Below are positions 20,968-30,645 of a stretch of DNA of 64,000 bases, piece after piece. The DNA is from Rubrivivax albus. Lineage in GTDB: Bacteria > Pseudomonadota > Gammaproteobacteria > Burkholderiales > Burkholderiaceae_C. The position numbers and the translations under genes are program-made. Under the pieces are notes generated by a model. The model was not told the origin of the DNA. It saw only the letters and a list, made by a program, of their open reading frames with translations, and searched no databases. Location of the stretch: positions 372,001 through 436,000 of the forward strand of contig NZ_SACT01000001.1 in assembly GCF_004016515.1 (NCBI RefSeq), read 5' to 3'. Numbering within the stretch: position 1 is the stretch's first letter; each line of letters starts with the position of its first letter.

Positions 20968-22284
20968 TCACTCCTTGGTGGTCGCCGCGAAACGCTTGAG
21001 GATGTCGTTGCCGCGCTTGACGGCGTCGTTCATCGCGGTCTGCGCGTCCTTCTTGCCGGCGAGCACGGCCTCGATCTCCTCCTCGATCACGGTGCGGCCC
21101 TGCACGAAGTTGCCGAAGCGCAGGCCCTTGGAGTTGGCCGTCGGCGTCTTGTTGTTGAGCTGCAGCACGGCGATGTCGGTGCCCGGGTTCTTCTCGTAGT
21201 AGCCGCTCTGCTTGGTCAGGTCGGCCGCCGCGTTGGTCAGCGGCACGTAGCCGGTCATCTGGTGCCACTTGGCTTGCAGTTCCGGCGCCGACAGGTAGTT
21301 GAAGAAGTGCGCCACGCCCTTGTATTCGTCGGCCTTCTTGCCGCCCAGCACCCACAGGCTGGCGCCGCCGATGATGCTGTTCTGCGGCGCGCCGGGGATG
21401 TCGTCGTTGTAGGGCAGCATGTTCACCGAGAAGGCGAACTTGGCGTTCTTGCGGATGTTGGCCTGCGCGGCGGAGCTGGAGGTCAGCATCGCGCATTCAC
21501 CGCTGAAGAACTTGGCCTCGGCCTCGTTGCGTCGGCCGGCGTAGGTGAACCAGCCGTTCTTCGCAAAGCCGGCCAGCATCTCGATGTGCGCCACATGACG
21601 CGGCGAGTTGATCTTGAACTCGGTGTTCACGCTGGCGATGCCGTTCTCGGCCGTGCCGATGGGCAGGTTGTGCCAGGCGCTGAAGTTCTCCACGTGCACC
21701 CAGCTCGGCCAGCCGGTCGTGTAGACGCACTGCTGGCCGCTGGCCTTCAGCTTGCCCGCGGTGATGGCGAACTCCTTCCAGGTCTTCGGCGCCACCGGCT
21801 GCAGGCCGGCCTTCTGGAACGCGTCCTTGTTGATGTAGAAGACCGGGGTGGACGAGTTGAAGGGCATCGACAGCATGTTGCCCTTGCGGTCGGTGTAGTA
21901 GCCGGCCACCGCGCCCACGTAGGCCTTCGGGTCCCACTTGACGCCGGATTCGTTCATCAGCTGGTAGACCGGCTTGATGGCGCCCTTGGCGCCCATCATC
22001 GTGGCCGTGCCCACCTCGAACACCTGCACGATGTGCGGGGCGGTGCCGGCGCGGTAGGCGGCGATGGCGGCCGTCATGGACTCGCCGTACGAGCCCTTGT
22101 AGACCGGCACCACCTTGTAGTTGGTCTGGCTGGCATTGAAGCCGTTGGCGATCTCGGTGACGCGCTCGCCCAGGGCGCCGGTCATCGAGTGCCACCACTG
22201 GATCTCGGTCTGCGCGGCAGCCGGCAGGGTGGTGGCGAAGGCGGCGGCGGCCACGGCCGCCAGGGACAGTTTCTTCAGGGACAT
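20968..22284 (-). CDS. ugpB: sn-glycerol-3-phosphate-binding periplasmic protein UgpB
   Basis: This 438-residue family 1 extracellular solute-binding protein has a signal peptide ([20 protein letters not shown], cleavage near PAAAQ). Characteristic stretches are [36 protein letters not shown] and [20 protein letters not shown]. It captures glycerol-3-phosphate or glycerophosphodiesters and hands them to UgpAE. It is the first gene of ugpBAECQ; a short intergenic region with TGTCAT-type repeats lies upstream and could carry phosphate control. Confidence 0.96.
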   Translation of the reverse strand: MSLKKLSLAAVAAAAFATTLPAAAQTEIQWWHSMTGALGERVTEIANGFNASQTNYKVVPVYKGSYGESMTAAIAAYRAGTAPHIVQVFEVGTATMMGAKGAIKPVYQLMNESGVKWDPKAYVGAVAGYYTDRKGNMLSMPFNSSTPVFYINKDAFQKAGLQPVAPKTWKEFAITAGKLKASGQQCVYTTGWPSWVHVENFSAWHNLPIGTAENGIASVNTEFKINSPRHVAHIEMLAGFAKNGWFTYAGRRNEAEAKFFSGECAMLTSSSAAQANIRKNAKFAFSVNMLPYNDDIPGAPQNSIIGGASLWVLGGKKADEYKGVAHFFNYLSAPELQAKWHQMTGYVPLTNAAADLTKQSGYYEKNPGTDIAVLQLNNKTPTANSKGLRFGNFVQGRTVIEEEIEAVLAGKKDAQTAMNDAVKRGNDILKRFAATTKE

Positions 22285-22324
22285 CGGGGGGACTCCATCA
22301 GCGGACACGGCCGCGGTGCGGCGA

Positions 22325-22361
22325 GTGTCATCTCGTTTTATGACAGCGGCGTTTCTGTCAT
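22325..22361. promoter_or_regulatory. Three TGTCAT boxes in the ugpB/oxidoreductase divergent region
   Basis: TGTCAT occurs at 22326-22331 (plus), as CTGTCAT on the minus strand at 22340-22346, and again at 22355-22361 (plus, CTGTCAT). The minus-strand copy reads CTGTCATAAAA, a perfect PhoB half-site, and lies about 56 bases upstream of ugpB. A second tandem half-site at the right spacing is poor. In E. coli ugp is a Pho regulon operon, so PhoB is the first candidate, but the inverted arrangement could also be another regulator's operator. Confidence 0.42.
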
Positions 22362-22446
22362 GGACCGGTGGGTGCGGGCCATCCGGACAAACCCCCTCGG
22401 CGGGGACGAGGCTTTGCTGCACCGCGGTAACATCCCGGGCTCCGCC

Positions 22447-25400
22447 ATGAATGCGCCACAACCCCTCCTCGTGCCCGTGGCGTCGGCGGTTCCGGCCGAC
22501 GCTGCGGCGGATGCCCGCGATGGCGCGCCTGCGCGCCTGCGGGAGATCCCCTACAACTACACCTCGTTCTCCGACCGCGAGATCGTGCAGCGCCTGCTGG
22601 GCGCGCGGGCCTGGGAGTTGCTGAGCCTGCTGCGCCAGGAGCGCCGCACCGGCCGCTCGGCGCGCATGCTCTACGAGGTGCTGGGCGACATCTGGGTCGT
22701 GCAGCGCAACCCGTACCTGGAAGACGACCTGCTGGCCAGCCCCAAGCGGCGCGGCCTGCTGATCGACGCGCTGCACCACCGCCTGGGCGAGGTGGAGAAA
22801 CGCCGCACGCCGCAGGACGACCCGGTGCGCGACGGCCACGTCCGCGAACTGCTGGACGCCGCCTCCGCGGCCGTGAAGCGCTTCGCCGCCCACTTCGAGC
22901 AGGTGCAGCGTCTGCGCCAGCGCGCCCGCCGGGTGCTGGGCCGTGCCACGGCCAAGGACAACATCAAGTTCGACGGCCTGAGCCGCGTCTCGCACGTCAC
23001 CGACGCCACCGACTGGCGCGTCGAGATGCCCTTCGTCGTGCTCACGCCCGACAGCGAGGCCGAGATGGCGGCGCTGGTGGCCGGCTGCATCGAGCTGGGC
23101 CTGACCATCATCCCGCGCGGCGGCGGCACCGGCTACACCGGTGGCGCCGTGCCGCTGACCTGGCAGAGCGCGGTGATCAACACCGAGAAGCTCGAGGCCA
23201 TGAGCGAGGTCGAGTGGGTCGACCTGCCGGGCGTGGCCCACAAGGTGCCCACGGTTTACAGCGAGGCCGGCGTCGTCACGCAGCGCGTGGCCGACGCTGC
23301 CGAACGTGCCGGGCATGTGTTCGCGGTCGACCCCACCAGTGCCGAGGCCAGCTGCATCGGCGGCAACATCGCCATGAACGCCGGCGGCAAGAAGGCGGTG
23401 CTGTGGGGCACGGCGCTGGACAACCTGGCCAGCTGGAAGATGGTCACACCGCAGGCCACCTGGCTGGAGGTGGTGCGGCTGGACCACAACCTGGGCAAGA
23501 TCCACGACGTGGCCGTGGCGCGCTTCGAGCTGCGCCATTTCGACGCCAGCGGGAAGAAGCTGCAGCGCACCGAAGTGCTGGAGATCCCGGGCCGCGTGTT
23601 CCGCAAGGAAGGCCTGGGCAAGGACGTCACCGACAAGTTCCTCGCCGGTCTGCCGGGCATCCAGAAGGAAGGCTGCGACGGCCTGATCACCAGTGCGCGC
23701 TGGGTGGTGCACCGCATGCCCGAGCACGTGCGCACCGTGTGCCTGGAGTTCTTCGGCAACGCCAAGGACGCGGTGCCCAGCATCGTCGAGATCAAGGACT
23801 TCATGTTCGCCGAGATGAAGCGCGAAGGCGGTGCCATCCTGGCCGGCCTGGAGCACCTCGACGACCGCTACCTCAAGGCCGTGGGCTACGCCACCAAGAG
23901 CAAGCGCGGCGGCCTGCCGAAGATGGTGCTCATCGGCGACATCGTCGGCGATGACGCCGACGCCGTGGCCCGTGCCACCAGCGAGGTCGTGCGCCTGGCC
24001 AACGGCCGCAGCGGCGAAGGCTTTGTCGCCGTCAGCGCCGATGCGCGCAAGAAGTTCTGGCTCGACCGCAAGCGCACCGCGGCCATCTCGCGCCACACCA
24101 ACGCCTTCAAGATCAACGAGGACGTGGTGATCCCGCTCGACCGCATGGGCGAGTACACCGAAGGCATCGAGCGCATCAACGTCGAGTTCAGCCTGCGCAA
24201 CAAGCTCGAGCTGGCCGACCGCCTGCTGGACTTCTTCCAGGCCGGTGCGCTGCCCTTGGGCCGCAGCGACGACGCCGGCGAGATCCCCAGTGCCGAGTTG
24301 CTGGAGGACCGCGTGCAGCAGGCCCTGGCGCTGCTGCGCGAGGTGCGCGCGCAATGGCAGGCCTGGCACGACCGGCTGGACATCGTCGATACCGCCACCG
24401 GCGAGACCTGGTTCGCGCAGTTGCAGGACCACCGGCTGCGCGCGTCGTGGAAAACCCAGATCCTCAAGCCGCTGCAGCAGGTGTTTGCCGGTGCCGCCTT
24501 CGCGCCCATCCTCGAGCAGTGCAAGACGATCCATCAGGAAGTCTTGCGCGGGCGCACCTGGGTGGCGCTGCACATGCACGCCGGCGACGGCAACGTGCAC
24601 ACCAACATCCCGGTCAACAGCGACAACTACGCCATGCTGCAGACGGCCCACGAGGCCGTGGCGCGCATCATGGCGCTGGCGCGGCGGCTGGGCGGCGTCA
24701 TCAGCGGCGAACACGGCATCGGCATCACCAAGCTCGAGTTCCTGACCGACGACGAGCTCGCGAACTTCGCCGACTACAAGCAGCGTGTCGACCCCGAGGG
24801 CCGGTTCAACAAAGGGAAGCTGCTCCGCGGCGCGATGGAAGGTGCCTGGGCGGCGGACCTGAGCGCCGCCTACACGCCCAGCTTCGGCCTGATGGGCCAC
24901 GAGTCGCTGATCATGCAGCGCAGCGACATCGGCGCCATCAGCGACAGCATCAAGGACTGCCTGCGCTGCGGCAAGTGCAAGCCGGTGTGCGCCACGCACG
25001 TGCCGCGCGCCAACCTGCTGTACAGCCCGCGCAACAAGATCCTGGCGACGTCCCTGCTCATCGAGGCCTTCCTCTACGAGGAGCAGACGCGCCGCGGCAT
25101 CAGCCTGCAGCACTGGCAGGAGTTCGAGGACGTGGCCGACCACTGCACCGTCTGCCACAAGTGCGCCAGCCCCTGCCCGGTCAAGATCGACTTCGGCGAC
25201 GTGACCATGGCCATGCGCAGCCTGCTGCGCAAGATGGGGCAGAAGAGCTTCCGGCCTGGCAACGCCGCGGCCATGCTGTTCCTCAACGCCACCAACCCGC
25301 AGACCATCAAGCTGATGCGCAGCGCCATGGTTGGCGTCGGCTTCAAGGCGCAGCGCTTCGTGCACGACCTGCTCAAGCCGCTGGCCCGGGCGCAGACCGC

Positions 25401-26376
25401 CGCGCCGCCGGCCACGCTGCGCGCGGCGCCGGTGAAGGAACAGGTCATCCACTTCATCAACAAGAAGATGCCCGGCGGTCTGCCCAAGAAGACGGCACGC
25501 GCGCTGCTGGACATCGAGGACAAGGACTACGTCCCCATCATCCGCGACCCGGCGCGGACGACGCCGGACACCGAGGCCGTCTTCTACTTCCCCGGCTGCG
25601 GCAGCGAACGCCTGTTCAGCCAGGTGGGCCTGGCCACCCAGGCCATGCTGTGGCAGGCCGGCGTGCAGACCGTGCTGCCGCCGGGCTACCTGTGCTGCGG
25701 CTACCCGCAGCGCGGCAGCGGCCAGACCGACAAGGCCGAGCAGATCATCACCGACAACCGGGTGCTGTTCCACCGCGTGGCCAACACGCTGAACTACCTG
25801 GACATCAAGACCGTGGTCGTCAGCTGCGGCACCTGCTACGACCAGCTGCAGGGCTACCAGTTCGAGGACATCTTCCCCGGCTGCCGCATCGTCGACATCC
25901 ACGAATACCTGCTGGAGAAGGGCATCACGCTGCCGGCGGCCGAGCAGGGTGCCTACCTCTACCACGACCCCTGCCACAGCCCGATGAAGCAGCAGGCGCC
26001 GATGAAGACCGTCAAGGCGCTGGTGGGAGAGCAGGTGCTGGAGAGCGCCCGCTGCTGCGGCGAGAGCGGTACGCTGGGCGTGACCCGGCCCGACATCTCC
26101 ACCCAGGTGCGCTTCCGCAAGGAGGAGGAGATCCGCAAGGGCGAGGCCGCCCTGCGTGCGCAGGGTGCGGTGCCCGCGGGCGGCGACGTGAAGATCCTCA
26201 CCAGCTGCCCCAGCTGCCTGCAGGGCCTCAAGCGCTACGAGAACGACCTGCAGAACGGTCTGCTCGAGGCCGACTACATCGTGGTGGAGATGGCGCGCAA
26301 GATCCTCGGCGAGGACTGGCTGCCGCAGTACGTGCAGCGCGCCAACGCCGGTGGCATCGAGCGCGTGCTGGTGTAG
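22447..26376 (+). CDS. Large FAD-linked oxidase / Fe-S (DUF3683) oxidoreductase
   Basis: This 1309-residue fusion has an N-terminal DUF3683-like region ([20 protein letters not shown]) and a PCMH-type FAD-binding domain ([18 protein letters not shown], then [20 protein letters not shown]). A FAD-oxidase C-terminal domain follows ([29 protein letters not shown]), then two 4Fe-4S motifs ([11 protein letters not shown] and [12 protein letters not shown]) and GlcF-like CCG domains ([31 protein letters not shown]). The order resembles GlcD fused to GlcF. It probably oxidises a 2-hydroxy acid such as D-lactate or glycolate and passes electrons to the quinone pool. The substrate is unproven. It is divergent from ugpB. 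Confidence 0.92.
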   Translation: MNAPQPLLVPVASAVPADAAADARDGAPARLREIPYNYTSFSDREIVQRLLGARAWELLSLLRQERRTGRSARMLYEVLGDIWVVQRNPYLEDDLLASPKRRGLLIDALHHRLGEVEKRRTPQDDPVRDGHVRELLDAASAAVKRFAAHFEQVQRLRQRARRVLGRATAKDNIKFDGLSRVSHVTDATDWRVEMPFVVLTPDSEAEMAALVAGCIELGLTIIPRGGGTGYTGGAVPLTWQSAVINTEKLEAMSEVEWVDLPGVAHKVPTVYSEAGVVTQRVADAAERAGHVFAVDPTSAEASCIGGNIAMNAGGKKAVLWGTALDNLASWKMVTPQATWLEVVRLDHNLGKIHDVAVARFELRHFDASGKKLQRTEVLEIPGRVFRKEGLGKDVTDKFLAGLPGIQKEGCDGLITSARWVVHRMPEHVRTVCLEFFGNAKDAVPSIVEIKDFMFAEMKREGGAILAGLEHLDDRYLKAVGYATKSKRGGLPKMVLIGDIVGDDADAVARATSEVVRLANGRSGEGFVAVSADARKKFWLDRKRTAAISRHTNAFKINEDVVIPLDRMGEYTEGIERINVEFSLRNKLELADRLLDFFQAGALPLGRSDDAGEIPSAELLEDRVQQALALLREVRAQWQAWHDRLDIVDTATGETWFAQLQDHRLRASWKTQILKPLQQVFAGAAFAPILEQCKTIHQEVLRGRTWVALHMHAGDGNVHTNIPVNSDNYAMLQTAHEAVARIMALARRLGGVISGEHGIGITKLEFLTDDELANFADYKQRVDPEGRFNKGKLLRGAMEGAWAADLSAAYTPSFGLMGHESLIMQRSDIGAISDSIKDCLRCGKCKPVCATHVPRANLLYSPRNKILATSLLIEAFLYEEQTRRGISLQHWQEFEDVADHCTVCHKCASPCPVKIDFGDVTMAMRSLLRKMGQKSFRPGNAAAMLFLNATNPQTIKLMRSAMVGVGFKAQRFVHDLLKPLARAQTAAPPATLRAAPVKEQVIHFINKKMPGGLPKKTARALLDIEDKDYVPIIRDPARTTPDTEAVFYFPGCGSERLFSQVGLATQAMLWQAGVQTVLPPGYLCCGYPQRGSGQTDKAEQIITDNRVLFHRVANTLNYLDIKTVVVSCGTCYDQLQGYQFEDIFPGCRIVDIHEYLLEKGITLPAAEQGAYLYHDPCHSPMKQQAPMKTVKALVGEQVLESARCCGESGTLGVTRPDISTQVRFRKEEEIRKGEAALRAQGAVPAGGDVKILTSCPSCLQGLKRYENDLQNGLLEADYIVVEMARKILGEDWLPQYVQRANAGGIERVLV

Positions 26377-26536
26377 TCCTGCAGTCGCGCGCCCGGGTGC
26401 CGGCAAGCGGCGCCTGCCACCCCCTAGCTTCAGGCCTCCCCGGCGGGTCTGGTCCGCCATTTGCATGCTGCACTGCAGCACAATGGACTTGACCCGGCGT
26501 GGTGCGTCGCACCGGCGCCGAGCGGAAGGGGCAGTC

Positions 26537-26770
26537 ATGCGTGAATCGGTTCGGGAGCACAAGGATCGGCCCTGGTGGGGTGCTGCGGTGGTGCTCACCT
26601 TGCTGGTGCTGGCCGTGGGCGCGATGCTGACCATGCCCTTGCTCAGCGGCTGGCTGGTCGACGCCTACACCCGTCTGGCCGAAGGCCGCCCGGCCGACTT
26701 CGACCTGCCGGTGCTGATGGCCCTGCTGGCCGTGGCCCTGATCATCGGGTGGCGCGCGCGGGTGGAGTGA
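26537..26770 (+). CDS. Small membrane protein of unknown function
   Basis: This 77-residue protein has a charged N-terminus (MRESVREHKDRPWWG), one membrane helix (about residues 16-36) and a second hydrophobic stretch near the C-terminus (VLMALLAVALIIGWRARVE). GGAAGGGG lies about 6 bases before the ATG. The two-helix layout and codon use look like a real gene, but I recognise no family. Neighbours are the large oxidoreductase upstream and the repeat block downstream. Confidence 0.6.
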   Translation: MRESVREHKDRPWWGAAVVLTLLVLAVGAMLTMPLLSGWLVDAYTRLAEGRPADFDLPVLMALLAVALIIGWRARVE

Positions 26771-26815
26771 TCTGCGGGAAAGGGCTGGGTGCGTCCCAGC
26801 CCGGCGGGCACACGG

Positions 26816-26919
26816 CAGTGCGCAGGCACTGTCCTATGTCCTGCCTCGTCCACGGTTCGGCTTGCAGGCCGAACCGCCTCGCCGGGCGCAGGACAGTGCG
26901 CAGGCACTGTCCTACGTCC
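26816..26919. repeat. Intergenic palindromic repeat cluster (REP-like)
   Basis: Two 26-base copies (26816-26841 and 26894-26919) differ at one position, 78 bases apart. Each contains CAGTGC-GCAG-GCACTG; in the second copy the hairpin extends to a perfect 10-bp stem AGGACAGTGC/GCACTGTCCT (26890-26913). Between them lies another perfect 9-bp hairpin, CGGTTCGGC/GCCGAACCG with loop TTGCAG (26853-26876). There is no coding potential in the block. Confidence 0.8.
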
Positions 26920-26992
26920 CGGCTCGGCCCTCCCGCCGTCTCGGGCTTGGGGCGGGGCTAGACTTCGGCGCATCGCCACGCATTCGCTGCCC

Positions 26993-27397
26993 ATGTCCGC
27001 CACCCGTCCCCAGCCCACCGCGCTCACCGTGCACCAGGCCTCGCGTCAGTTGGAGGTGGCCTACGACGACGGCGCCGTCTTCCGTATCCCGTTCGAACTG
27101 ATGCGCGTATATTCGCCGTCGGCCGAGGTGCAGGGCCACGGCCCCGGGCAGGAGGTGCTGCAGACCGGCAAGCGCGGCGTGTCCATCTACGCCATCGAAC
27201 CCGTCGGCCACTACGCCGTGCAGCCGCGCTTCAGCGACGGCCACGACAGCGGCATCTTCAGCTGGGAGTACCTCTACCGCCTGGGCGCCGAGCAGGACGC
27301 ACTGTGGGCGCGCTACGAGGAGCGCCTGGCCGAGGCCGGCGTCGGCCGTGACGACCCGATGCCCGTCAAGTCCGGCGGCGCCTGCGCGAGCCACTGA
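26993..27397 (+). CDS. DUF971 domain protein
   Basis: This 134-residue protein contains a GBBH-like N-terminal (DUF971) domain: [20 protein letters not shown] followed by [20 protein letters not shown] and [20 protein letters not shown]. Stand-alone DUF971 proteins are linked to Fe-S cluster or ubiquinone-related functions in some bacteria but have no firm activity. It lies 11 bp before ubiE, an adjacency I recall from other Burkholderiales. ATG 26993 is chosen from the family start; the frame is open further upstream through the repeat block. Confidence 0.87.
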   Translation: MSATRPQPTALTVHQASRQLEVAYDDGAVFRIPFELMRVYSPSAEVQGHGPGQEVLQTGKRGVSIYAIEPVGHYAVQPRFSDGHDSGIFSWEYLYRLGAEQDALWARYEERLAEAGVGRDDPMPVKSGGACASH

Positions 27398-27407
27398 GGG
27401 AGTGCCC

Positions 27408-28139
27408 GTGTCGCAGACCCATTTCGGCTTCGAGACCGTCGACGAGCAGGACAAGGCCCGCCGCGTGCGCGGCGTCTTCGATTCGGTGGCCCAGAAGTAC
27501 GACCTGATGAACGACCTGTTGTCGGGCGGGCTGCATCGGGCCTGGAAAGCCTACACCGTGGCGGTGGCCAACGTGCAGCCGGGCGACAAGGTGCTGGACA
27601 TCGCCGGCGGCACCGGCGACCTGGCCCGCGCCTTCGCCCGCAAGGCCGGCGAGCGCGGCGAGGTGGTGCTGACGGACATCAACGAATCGATGCTGCGCGT
27701 CGGGCGCGACCGCCTGCTCGACGACGGCTTGGCCCTGCCCACCGTGGCCTGCGATGCCGAGCGCCTGCCCTGGGCCGATGGCCGCTTCGACCTCGTCAGC
27801 GTGGCCTTCGGGCTGCGCAACATGACGCACAAGGACAAGGCCCTGGCCGAGATGTGCCGCGTGCTGCGGCCCGGCGGCCGGCTGCTGGTGCTGGAATTCT
27901 CCAAGGTGGCGCCCCCGCTGGCGCCCGTCTACGACTTCTATTCCTTCAAGCTGATGCCCGCCGTCGGCAAGTGGGTGGCCGGCGACGCCGACAGCTACCG
28001 TTACCTGGCCGAGAGCATCCGCATGCACCCGGACGCGCCCACGCTGAAGGGCATGATGCAGTCGGCCGGCTTCGGCCACGTGGACGTGCACAGCCTGGCC
28101 GCGGGCATCGTGGCGCTGCACGTCGGGATCAAATGCTGA
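27408..28139 (+). CDS. ubiE: Ubiquinone/menaquinone C-methyltransferase UbiE
   Basis: This 243-residue SAM-dependent methyltransferase starts [19 protein letters not shown]. The SAM-binding motif I is [16 protein letters not shown], and the UbiE signatures are [17 protein letters not shown] and [20 protein letters not shown]. It methylates the benzoquinol ring of ubiquinone (and demethylmenaquinol where present) in the cytoplasm. GTG 27408 is chosen because GAGGGAG lies 5 bases upstream and the N-terminus matches the family; a GTG two codons earlier is possible. It overlaps the next gene by 7 bases. Confidence 0.96.
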   Translation: MSQTHFGFETVDEQDKARRVRGVFDSVAQKYDLMNDLLSGGLHRAWKAYTVAVANVQPGDKVLDIAGGTGDLARAFARKAGERGEVVLTDINESMLRVGRDRLLDDGLALPTVACDAERLPWADGRFDLVSVAFGLRNMTHKDKALAEMCRVLRPGGRLLVLEFSKVAPPLAPVYDFYSFKLMPAVGKWVAGDADSYRYLAESIRMHPDAPTLKGMMQSAGFGHVDVHSLAAGIVALHVGIKC

Positions 28140-28615
28140 CCCTGGTCTCGGCGCTGAGCCAGTGGCGGCACCGGCGGGCGCGCCGCGTGCCGCGCCGCCA
28201 GCCGGCGGCCGCCCGCCGCCGTGTGCCGCCGGGCCTGGACACCGAGCAGTTCCTGTCGCTGGCACGCCTGAGCTTCCTGCGCCTGCAGGCCGCCTGGGAT
28301 GCCGGCGACCTGGCGGCGCTGGAGCGCCTGACCACCGGCCCGCTGCTGGCCGAGCTGCGCGAACAGCTGCAGGCCCGCGGCAGCGGCGTCAATCGCACCG
28401 AGGTCATCGACCTCCAGGCCAGCCTGCTGGCCTTCGAGGAACTGGGCGAAGCCTTCGTGGCCAGCGTGGAGTTTTCCGGCCTGGTGCGCGAACACGACGA
28501 CGCCGCACCGGCGGACTTCCGGGAACTCTGGCTGCTCACCCACCTGAAGCCCGCCGGCGACGCCCGGGAACTCCCCGAGGCCTGGCAACTGGCCCAGGTG
28601 CAGGCGCTGGCCTGA
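28133..28615 (+). CDS. Tim44-like domain protein
   Basis: This 160-residue protein has a basic, Arg-rich N-terminus ([21 protein letters not shown]) and a C-terminal Tim44/MBA1-like fold, seen as [20 protein letters not shown], then [20 protein letters not shown] and ELWLLTHLK. Its bacterial role is not established. It starts inside the end of ubiE and is therefore translationally coupled to it. No signal peptide is apparent; the Arg-rich start may contact membrane or RNA. Confidence 0.8.
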   Translation: MLTLVSALSQWRHRRARRVPRRQPAAARRRVPPGLDTEQFLSLARLSFLRLQAAWDAGDLAALERLTTGPLLAELREQLQARGSGVNRTEVIDLQASLLAFEELGEAFVASVEFSGLVREHDDAAPADFRELWLLTHLKPAGDARELPEAWQLAQVQALA

Positions 28616-28779
28616 TCGTGGCCTGACCCCACGGCGCGGCGTGCGGAATGCACGCGGGCCACAGTGCGAAACGCACAGGCCCCCCAAGGCTGGGGTGCGG
28701 CCATCGGGGGCGTGCTGCACCGGCTGTCACAACCCGCGGATTACACTCGTCCGCTGACTTTCCGGCCCGAGGAATCCGC

Positions 28780-29784
28780 ATGGACCTGACCGTTGCCACC
28801 GTGCGCCGTGCGCGCCTGGTGCCCCTTGCCACCCTGATGGCCTGCAGCCTGTTGCTGGCCGCCTGTGGCGACAAGAAGGAAACGACCGCCAGCCAGACCG
28901 CGGCCAAGGTCAACAAGGACGAGATCACGGTCCACCAGATCAACTTCGTGCTGCAGCAGCAGCGTGGCCTGCGGCCCGAGCAGGCCGACGCCGCCAGCCG
29001 CCAGATCCTGGAGCGCCTGATCGACCAGGAACTGGCGGTGCAGCAGGCCGACGCGCTCAAGCTCGACCGTGACCCGCGCGTGGTGCAGCAGCTCGAGGCC
29101 GTCAAGCGCGAGGTGCTGGCCCGGGCCTATGCCGAGAAGGTGGGCGAAGCGGCCTCGCGGCCCACGCCCGAGGACATCAAGGCCTACTACGACGCCAACC
29201 CGGCGCTGTTTGCCGAGCGGCGCGTCTACAGCCTGCAGGAACTGCGCATCGAGGCCCCGGCCGATCAGGTGGGGGCCCTGCGCGAGCGGCTGCAGGCCAG
29301 CAAGAACATCAACGAGTTCGTCGAGTTCCTGCGCGGCGCCGGCCTGCGCTTCAACGCCAACCAGGCCGTGCGCGCCGCTGAGCAGCTGCCGCTGGCCAGC
29401 CTGAAGGCGTTCGCCCAGATGAAGGACGGGCAGGCGGTCTTCAACGCCGCGCCCAACGGAGCCGTCGTCATCGTGCTGGCCGGCTCGCGCAGCCAGCCGG
29501 TGGGCGAGGAACAGGCCCGGCCCGCGATCGAACAGTTCCTGCTCAACCAGCGCAAGCGCGAACTGCTGGAGCAGGACCGCAAGCGCCTGCGTGCCGATGC
29601 CACCGTTCAGTACGTGGGCAAGTTCGCCGAAGGCGCACCGCCGGCGGCCGAGGCTGCTTCTGCGCCGGCCGAGTCCGGCCTGCCGTCGCTGGCCCCCGCC
29701 GGCGAGGCGGCGATGCCGCCGGCAGCCCCGGCCTCCGCTGGCCTGGATCCTGCTGACATCAGCAAAGGCCTGGGACTGAAGTGA
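28780..29784 (+). CDS. epsD: Exopolysaccharide-locus peptidyl-prolyl isomerase lipoprotein EpsD
   Basis: This 334-residue protein has a lipoprotein signal (LLLAACG, C29) and a SurA-like region around residues 60-130 (LERLIDQELAVQQADALKLD), followed by a degenerate parvulin-type domain and an Ala/Pro-rich tail. It matches the EpsD family found with exosortase-B exopolysaccharide loci. It probably acts in the periplasm as a chaperone for the export machinery. First gene of the plus-strand eps operon; its stop overlaps the epsE GTG start. Confidence 0.9.
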   Translation: MDLTVATVRRARLVPLATLMACSLLLAACGDKKETTASQTAAKVNKDEITVHQINFVLQQQRGLRPEQADAASRQILERLIDQELAVQQADALKLDRDPRVVQQLEAVKREVLARAYAEKVGEAASRPTPEDIKAYYDANPALFAERRVYSLQELRIEAPADQVGALRERLQASKNINEFVEFLRGAGLRFNANQAVRAAEQLPLASLKAFAQMKDGQAVFNAAPNGAVVIVLAGSRSQPVGEEQARPAIEQFLLNQRKRELLEQDRKRLRADATVQYVGKFAEGAPPAAEAASAPAESGLPSLAPAGEAAMPPAAPASAGLDPADISKGLGLK

Positions 29785-30629
29785 GCACCATGCGCATCCG
29801 AACCTCTGCCCTTCGCGCCGCCCTCGGTGGTTGGCTGGCCCTGGCCGCCTTGGCGTTCGCCCCTGCGGGCGGCGCCCTGGCGCAGCAGCCCGCCGCAGCC
29901 GCGCCGGCGGAGTACCGTCTGGGCGCCGGTGACGTCGTGCGCATCAGCGTCTACCAGGTGCCGGACCTGTCACTCGAAGCACGCCTGTCGGAGGCCGGCG
30001 TTATCAGCTACCCGCTGCTGGGCAGCGTGAAGCTCGGTGGCTTGAGCGTGGCCGAGGCCGAACAGGCCCTGGCCAACGGCCTGCGCGACGGCAACTTCGT
30101 CAAGCAGCCCCAGGTCAGCCTGCTGGTGGTGCAGGTGCGCGGCAACCAGGCCAGCGTGCTGGGCCAGGTCAACCGCCCTGGTCGCTACCCGCTGGAGACC
30201 GCCGGCCTGCGCCTGACGGAACTGCTGGCCACCGCCGGTGGCGTGTCGCCCAACGGGGCCGACGTCGTCACCCTGGTGGGCACGCGCAACGGCCAGCCCT
30301 TCCGCCAGAGCGTGGACCTGCCGGCCCTGTTCCGTGCCGGCGACGGCAAGGACCCCGTGATCCAGGACGGCGATGCGGTCTACGTGGAGCGCGCACCGCT
30401 GGTCTACATCTACGGCGAGGTGCAGCGCCCTGGTGCGCTGCGCCTGGAGCGCGGCATGACGCTGCTGCAGGCGCTGGCCGCCGGCGGCGGCCTGACCCAG
30501 CGTGGCACCGAGAAGGGGATCCGCGTGCACCGCAAGAATGCGCAGGGCGAGGTGCAGGTGCTGACCCCGGCCATGGACGACGGCGTGCGCGAAGGCGACG
30601 TGGTCTTCGTGCGCGAGAGCCTGTTCTGA
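29781..30629 (+). CDS. epsE: Polysaccharide export outer-membrane protein EpsE (Wza family)
   Basis: This 282-residue protein has a signal peptide (ending GGALAQQ), a Poly_export domain (YRLGAGDVVRISVYQVPDLS) and two SLBB-type repeats (VLGQVNRPGRYPLETAGLRL and IYGEVQRPGALRLERGMTLL). By family it forms the outer-membrane pore for the polymer with EpsF as inner-membrane partner. It lacks a lipobox. GTG 29781 overlaps epsD as GTGA; ATG 29790 three codons later is an alternative. Confidence 0.93.
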   Translation: MSTMRIRTSALRAALGGWLALAALAFAPAGGALAQQPAAAAPAEYRLGAGDVVRISVYQVPDLSLEARLSEAGVISYPLLGSVKLGGLSVAEAEQALANGLRDGNFVKQPQVSLLVVQVRGNQASVLGQVNRPGRYPLETAGLRLTELLATAGGVSPNGADVVTLVGTRNGQPFRQSVDLPALFRAGDGKDPVIQDGDAVYVERAPLVYIYGEVQRPGALRLERGMTLLQALAAGGGLTQRGTEKGIRVHRKNAQGEVQVLTPAMDDGVREGDVVFVRESLF

Positions 30630-30645
30630 GCGCGGAGAGCACAGC

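Noticed and set aside
22285..26634. Upstream extension of the ugpB frame across the oxidoreductase gene
   Set aside because: The ugpB signal peptide starts at 22284 and the extension is antisense to a conserved enzyme.
26816..26919. CRISPR-like interpretation of the repeated palindromes
   Set aside because: Only two copies with a spacer that is itself a hairpin, and no cas genes; REP-like repeats fit better.
28630..28780. Promoter of the eps operon around TACACT (28742-28747)
   Set aside because: The -10 is weak and no -35 at the correct spacing was found, so no promoter is called.
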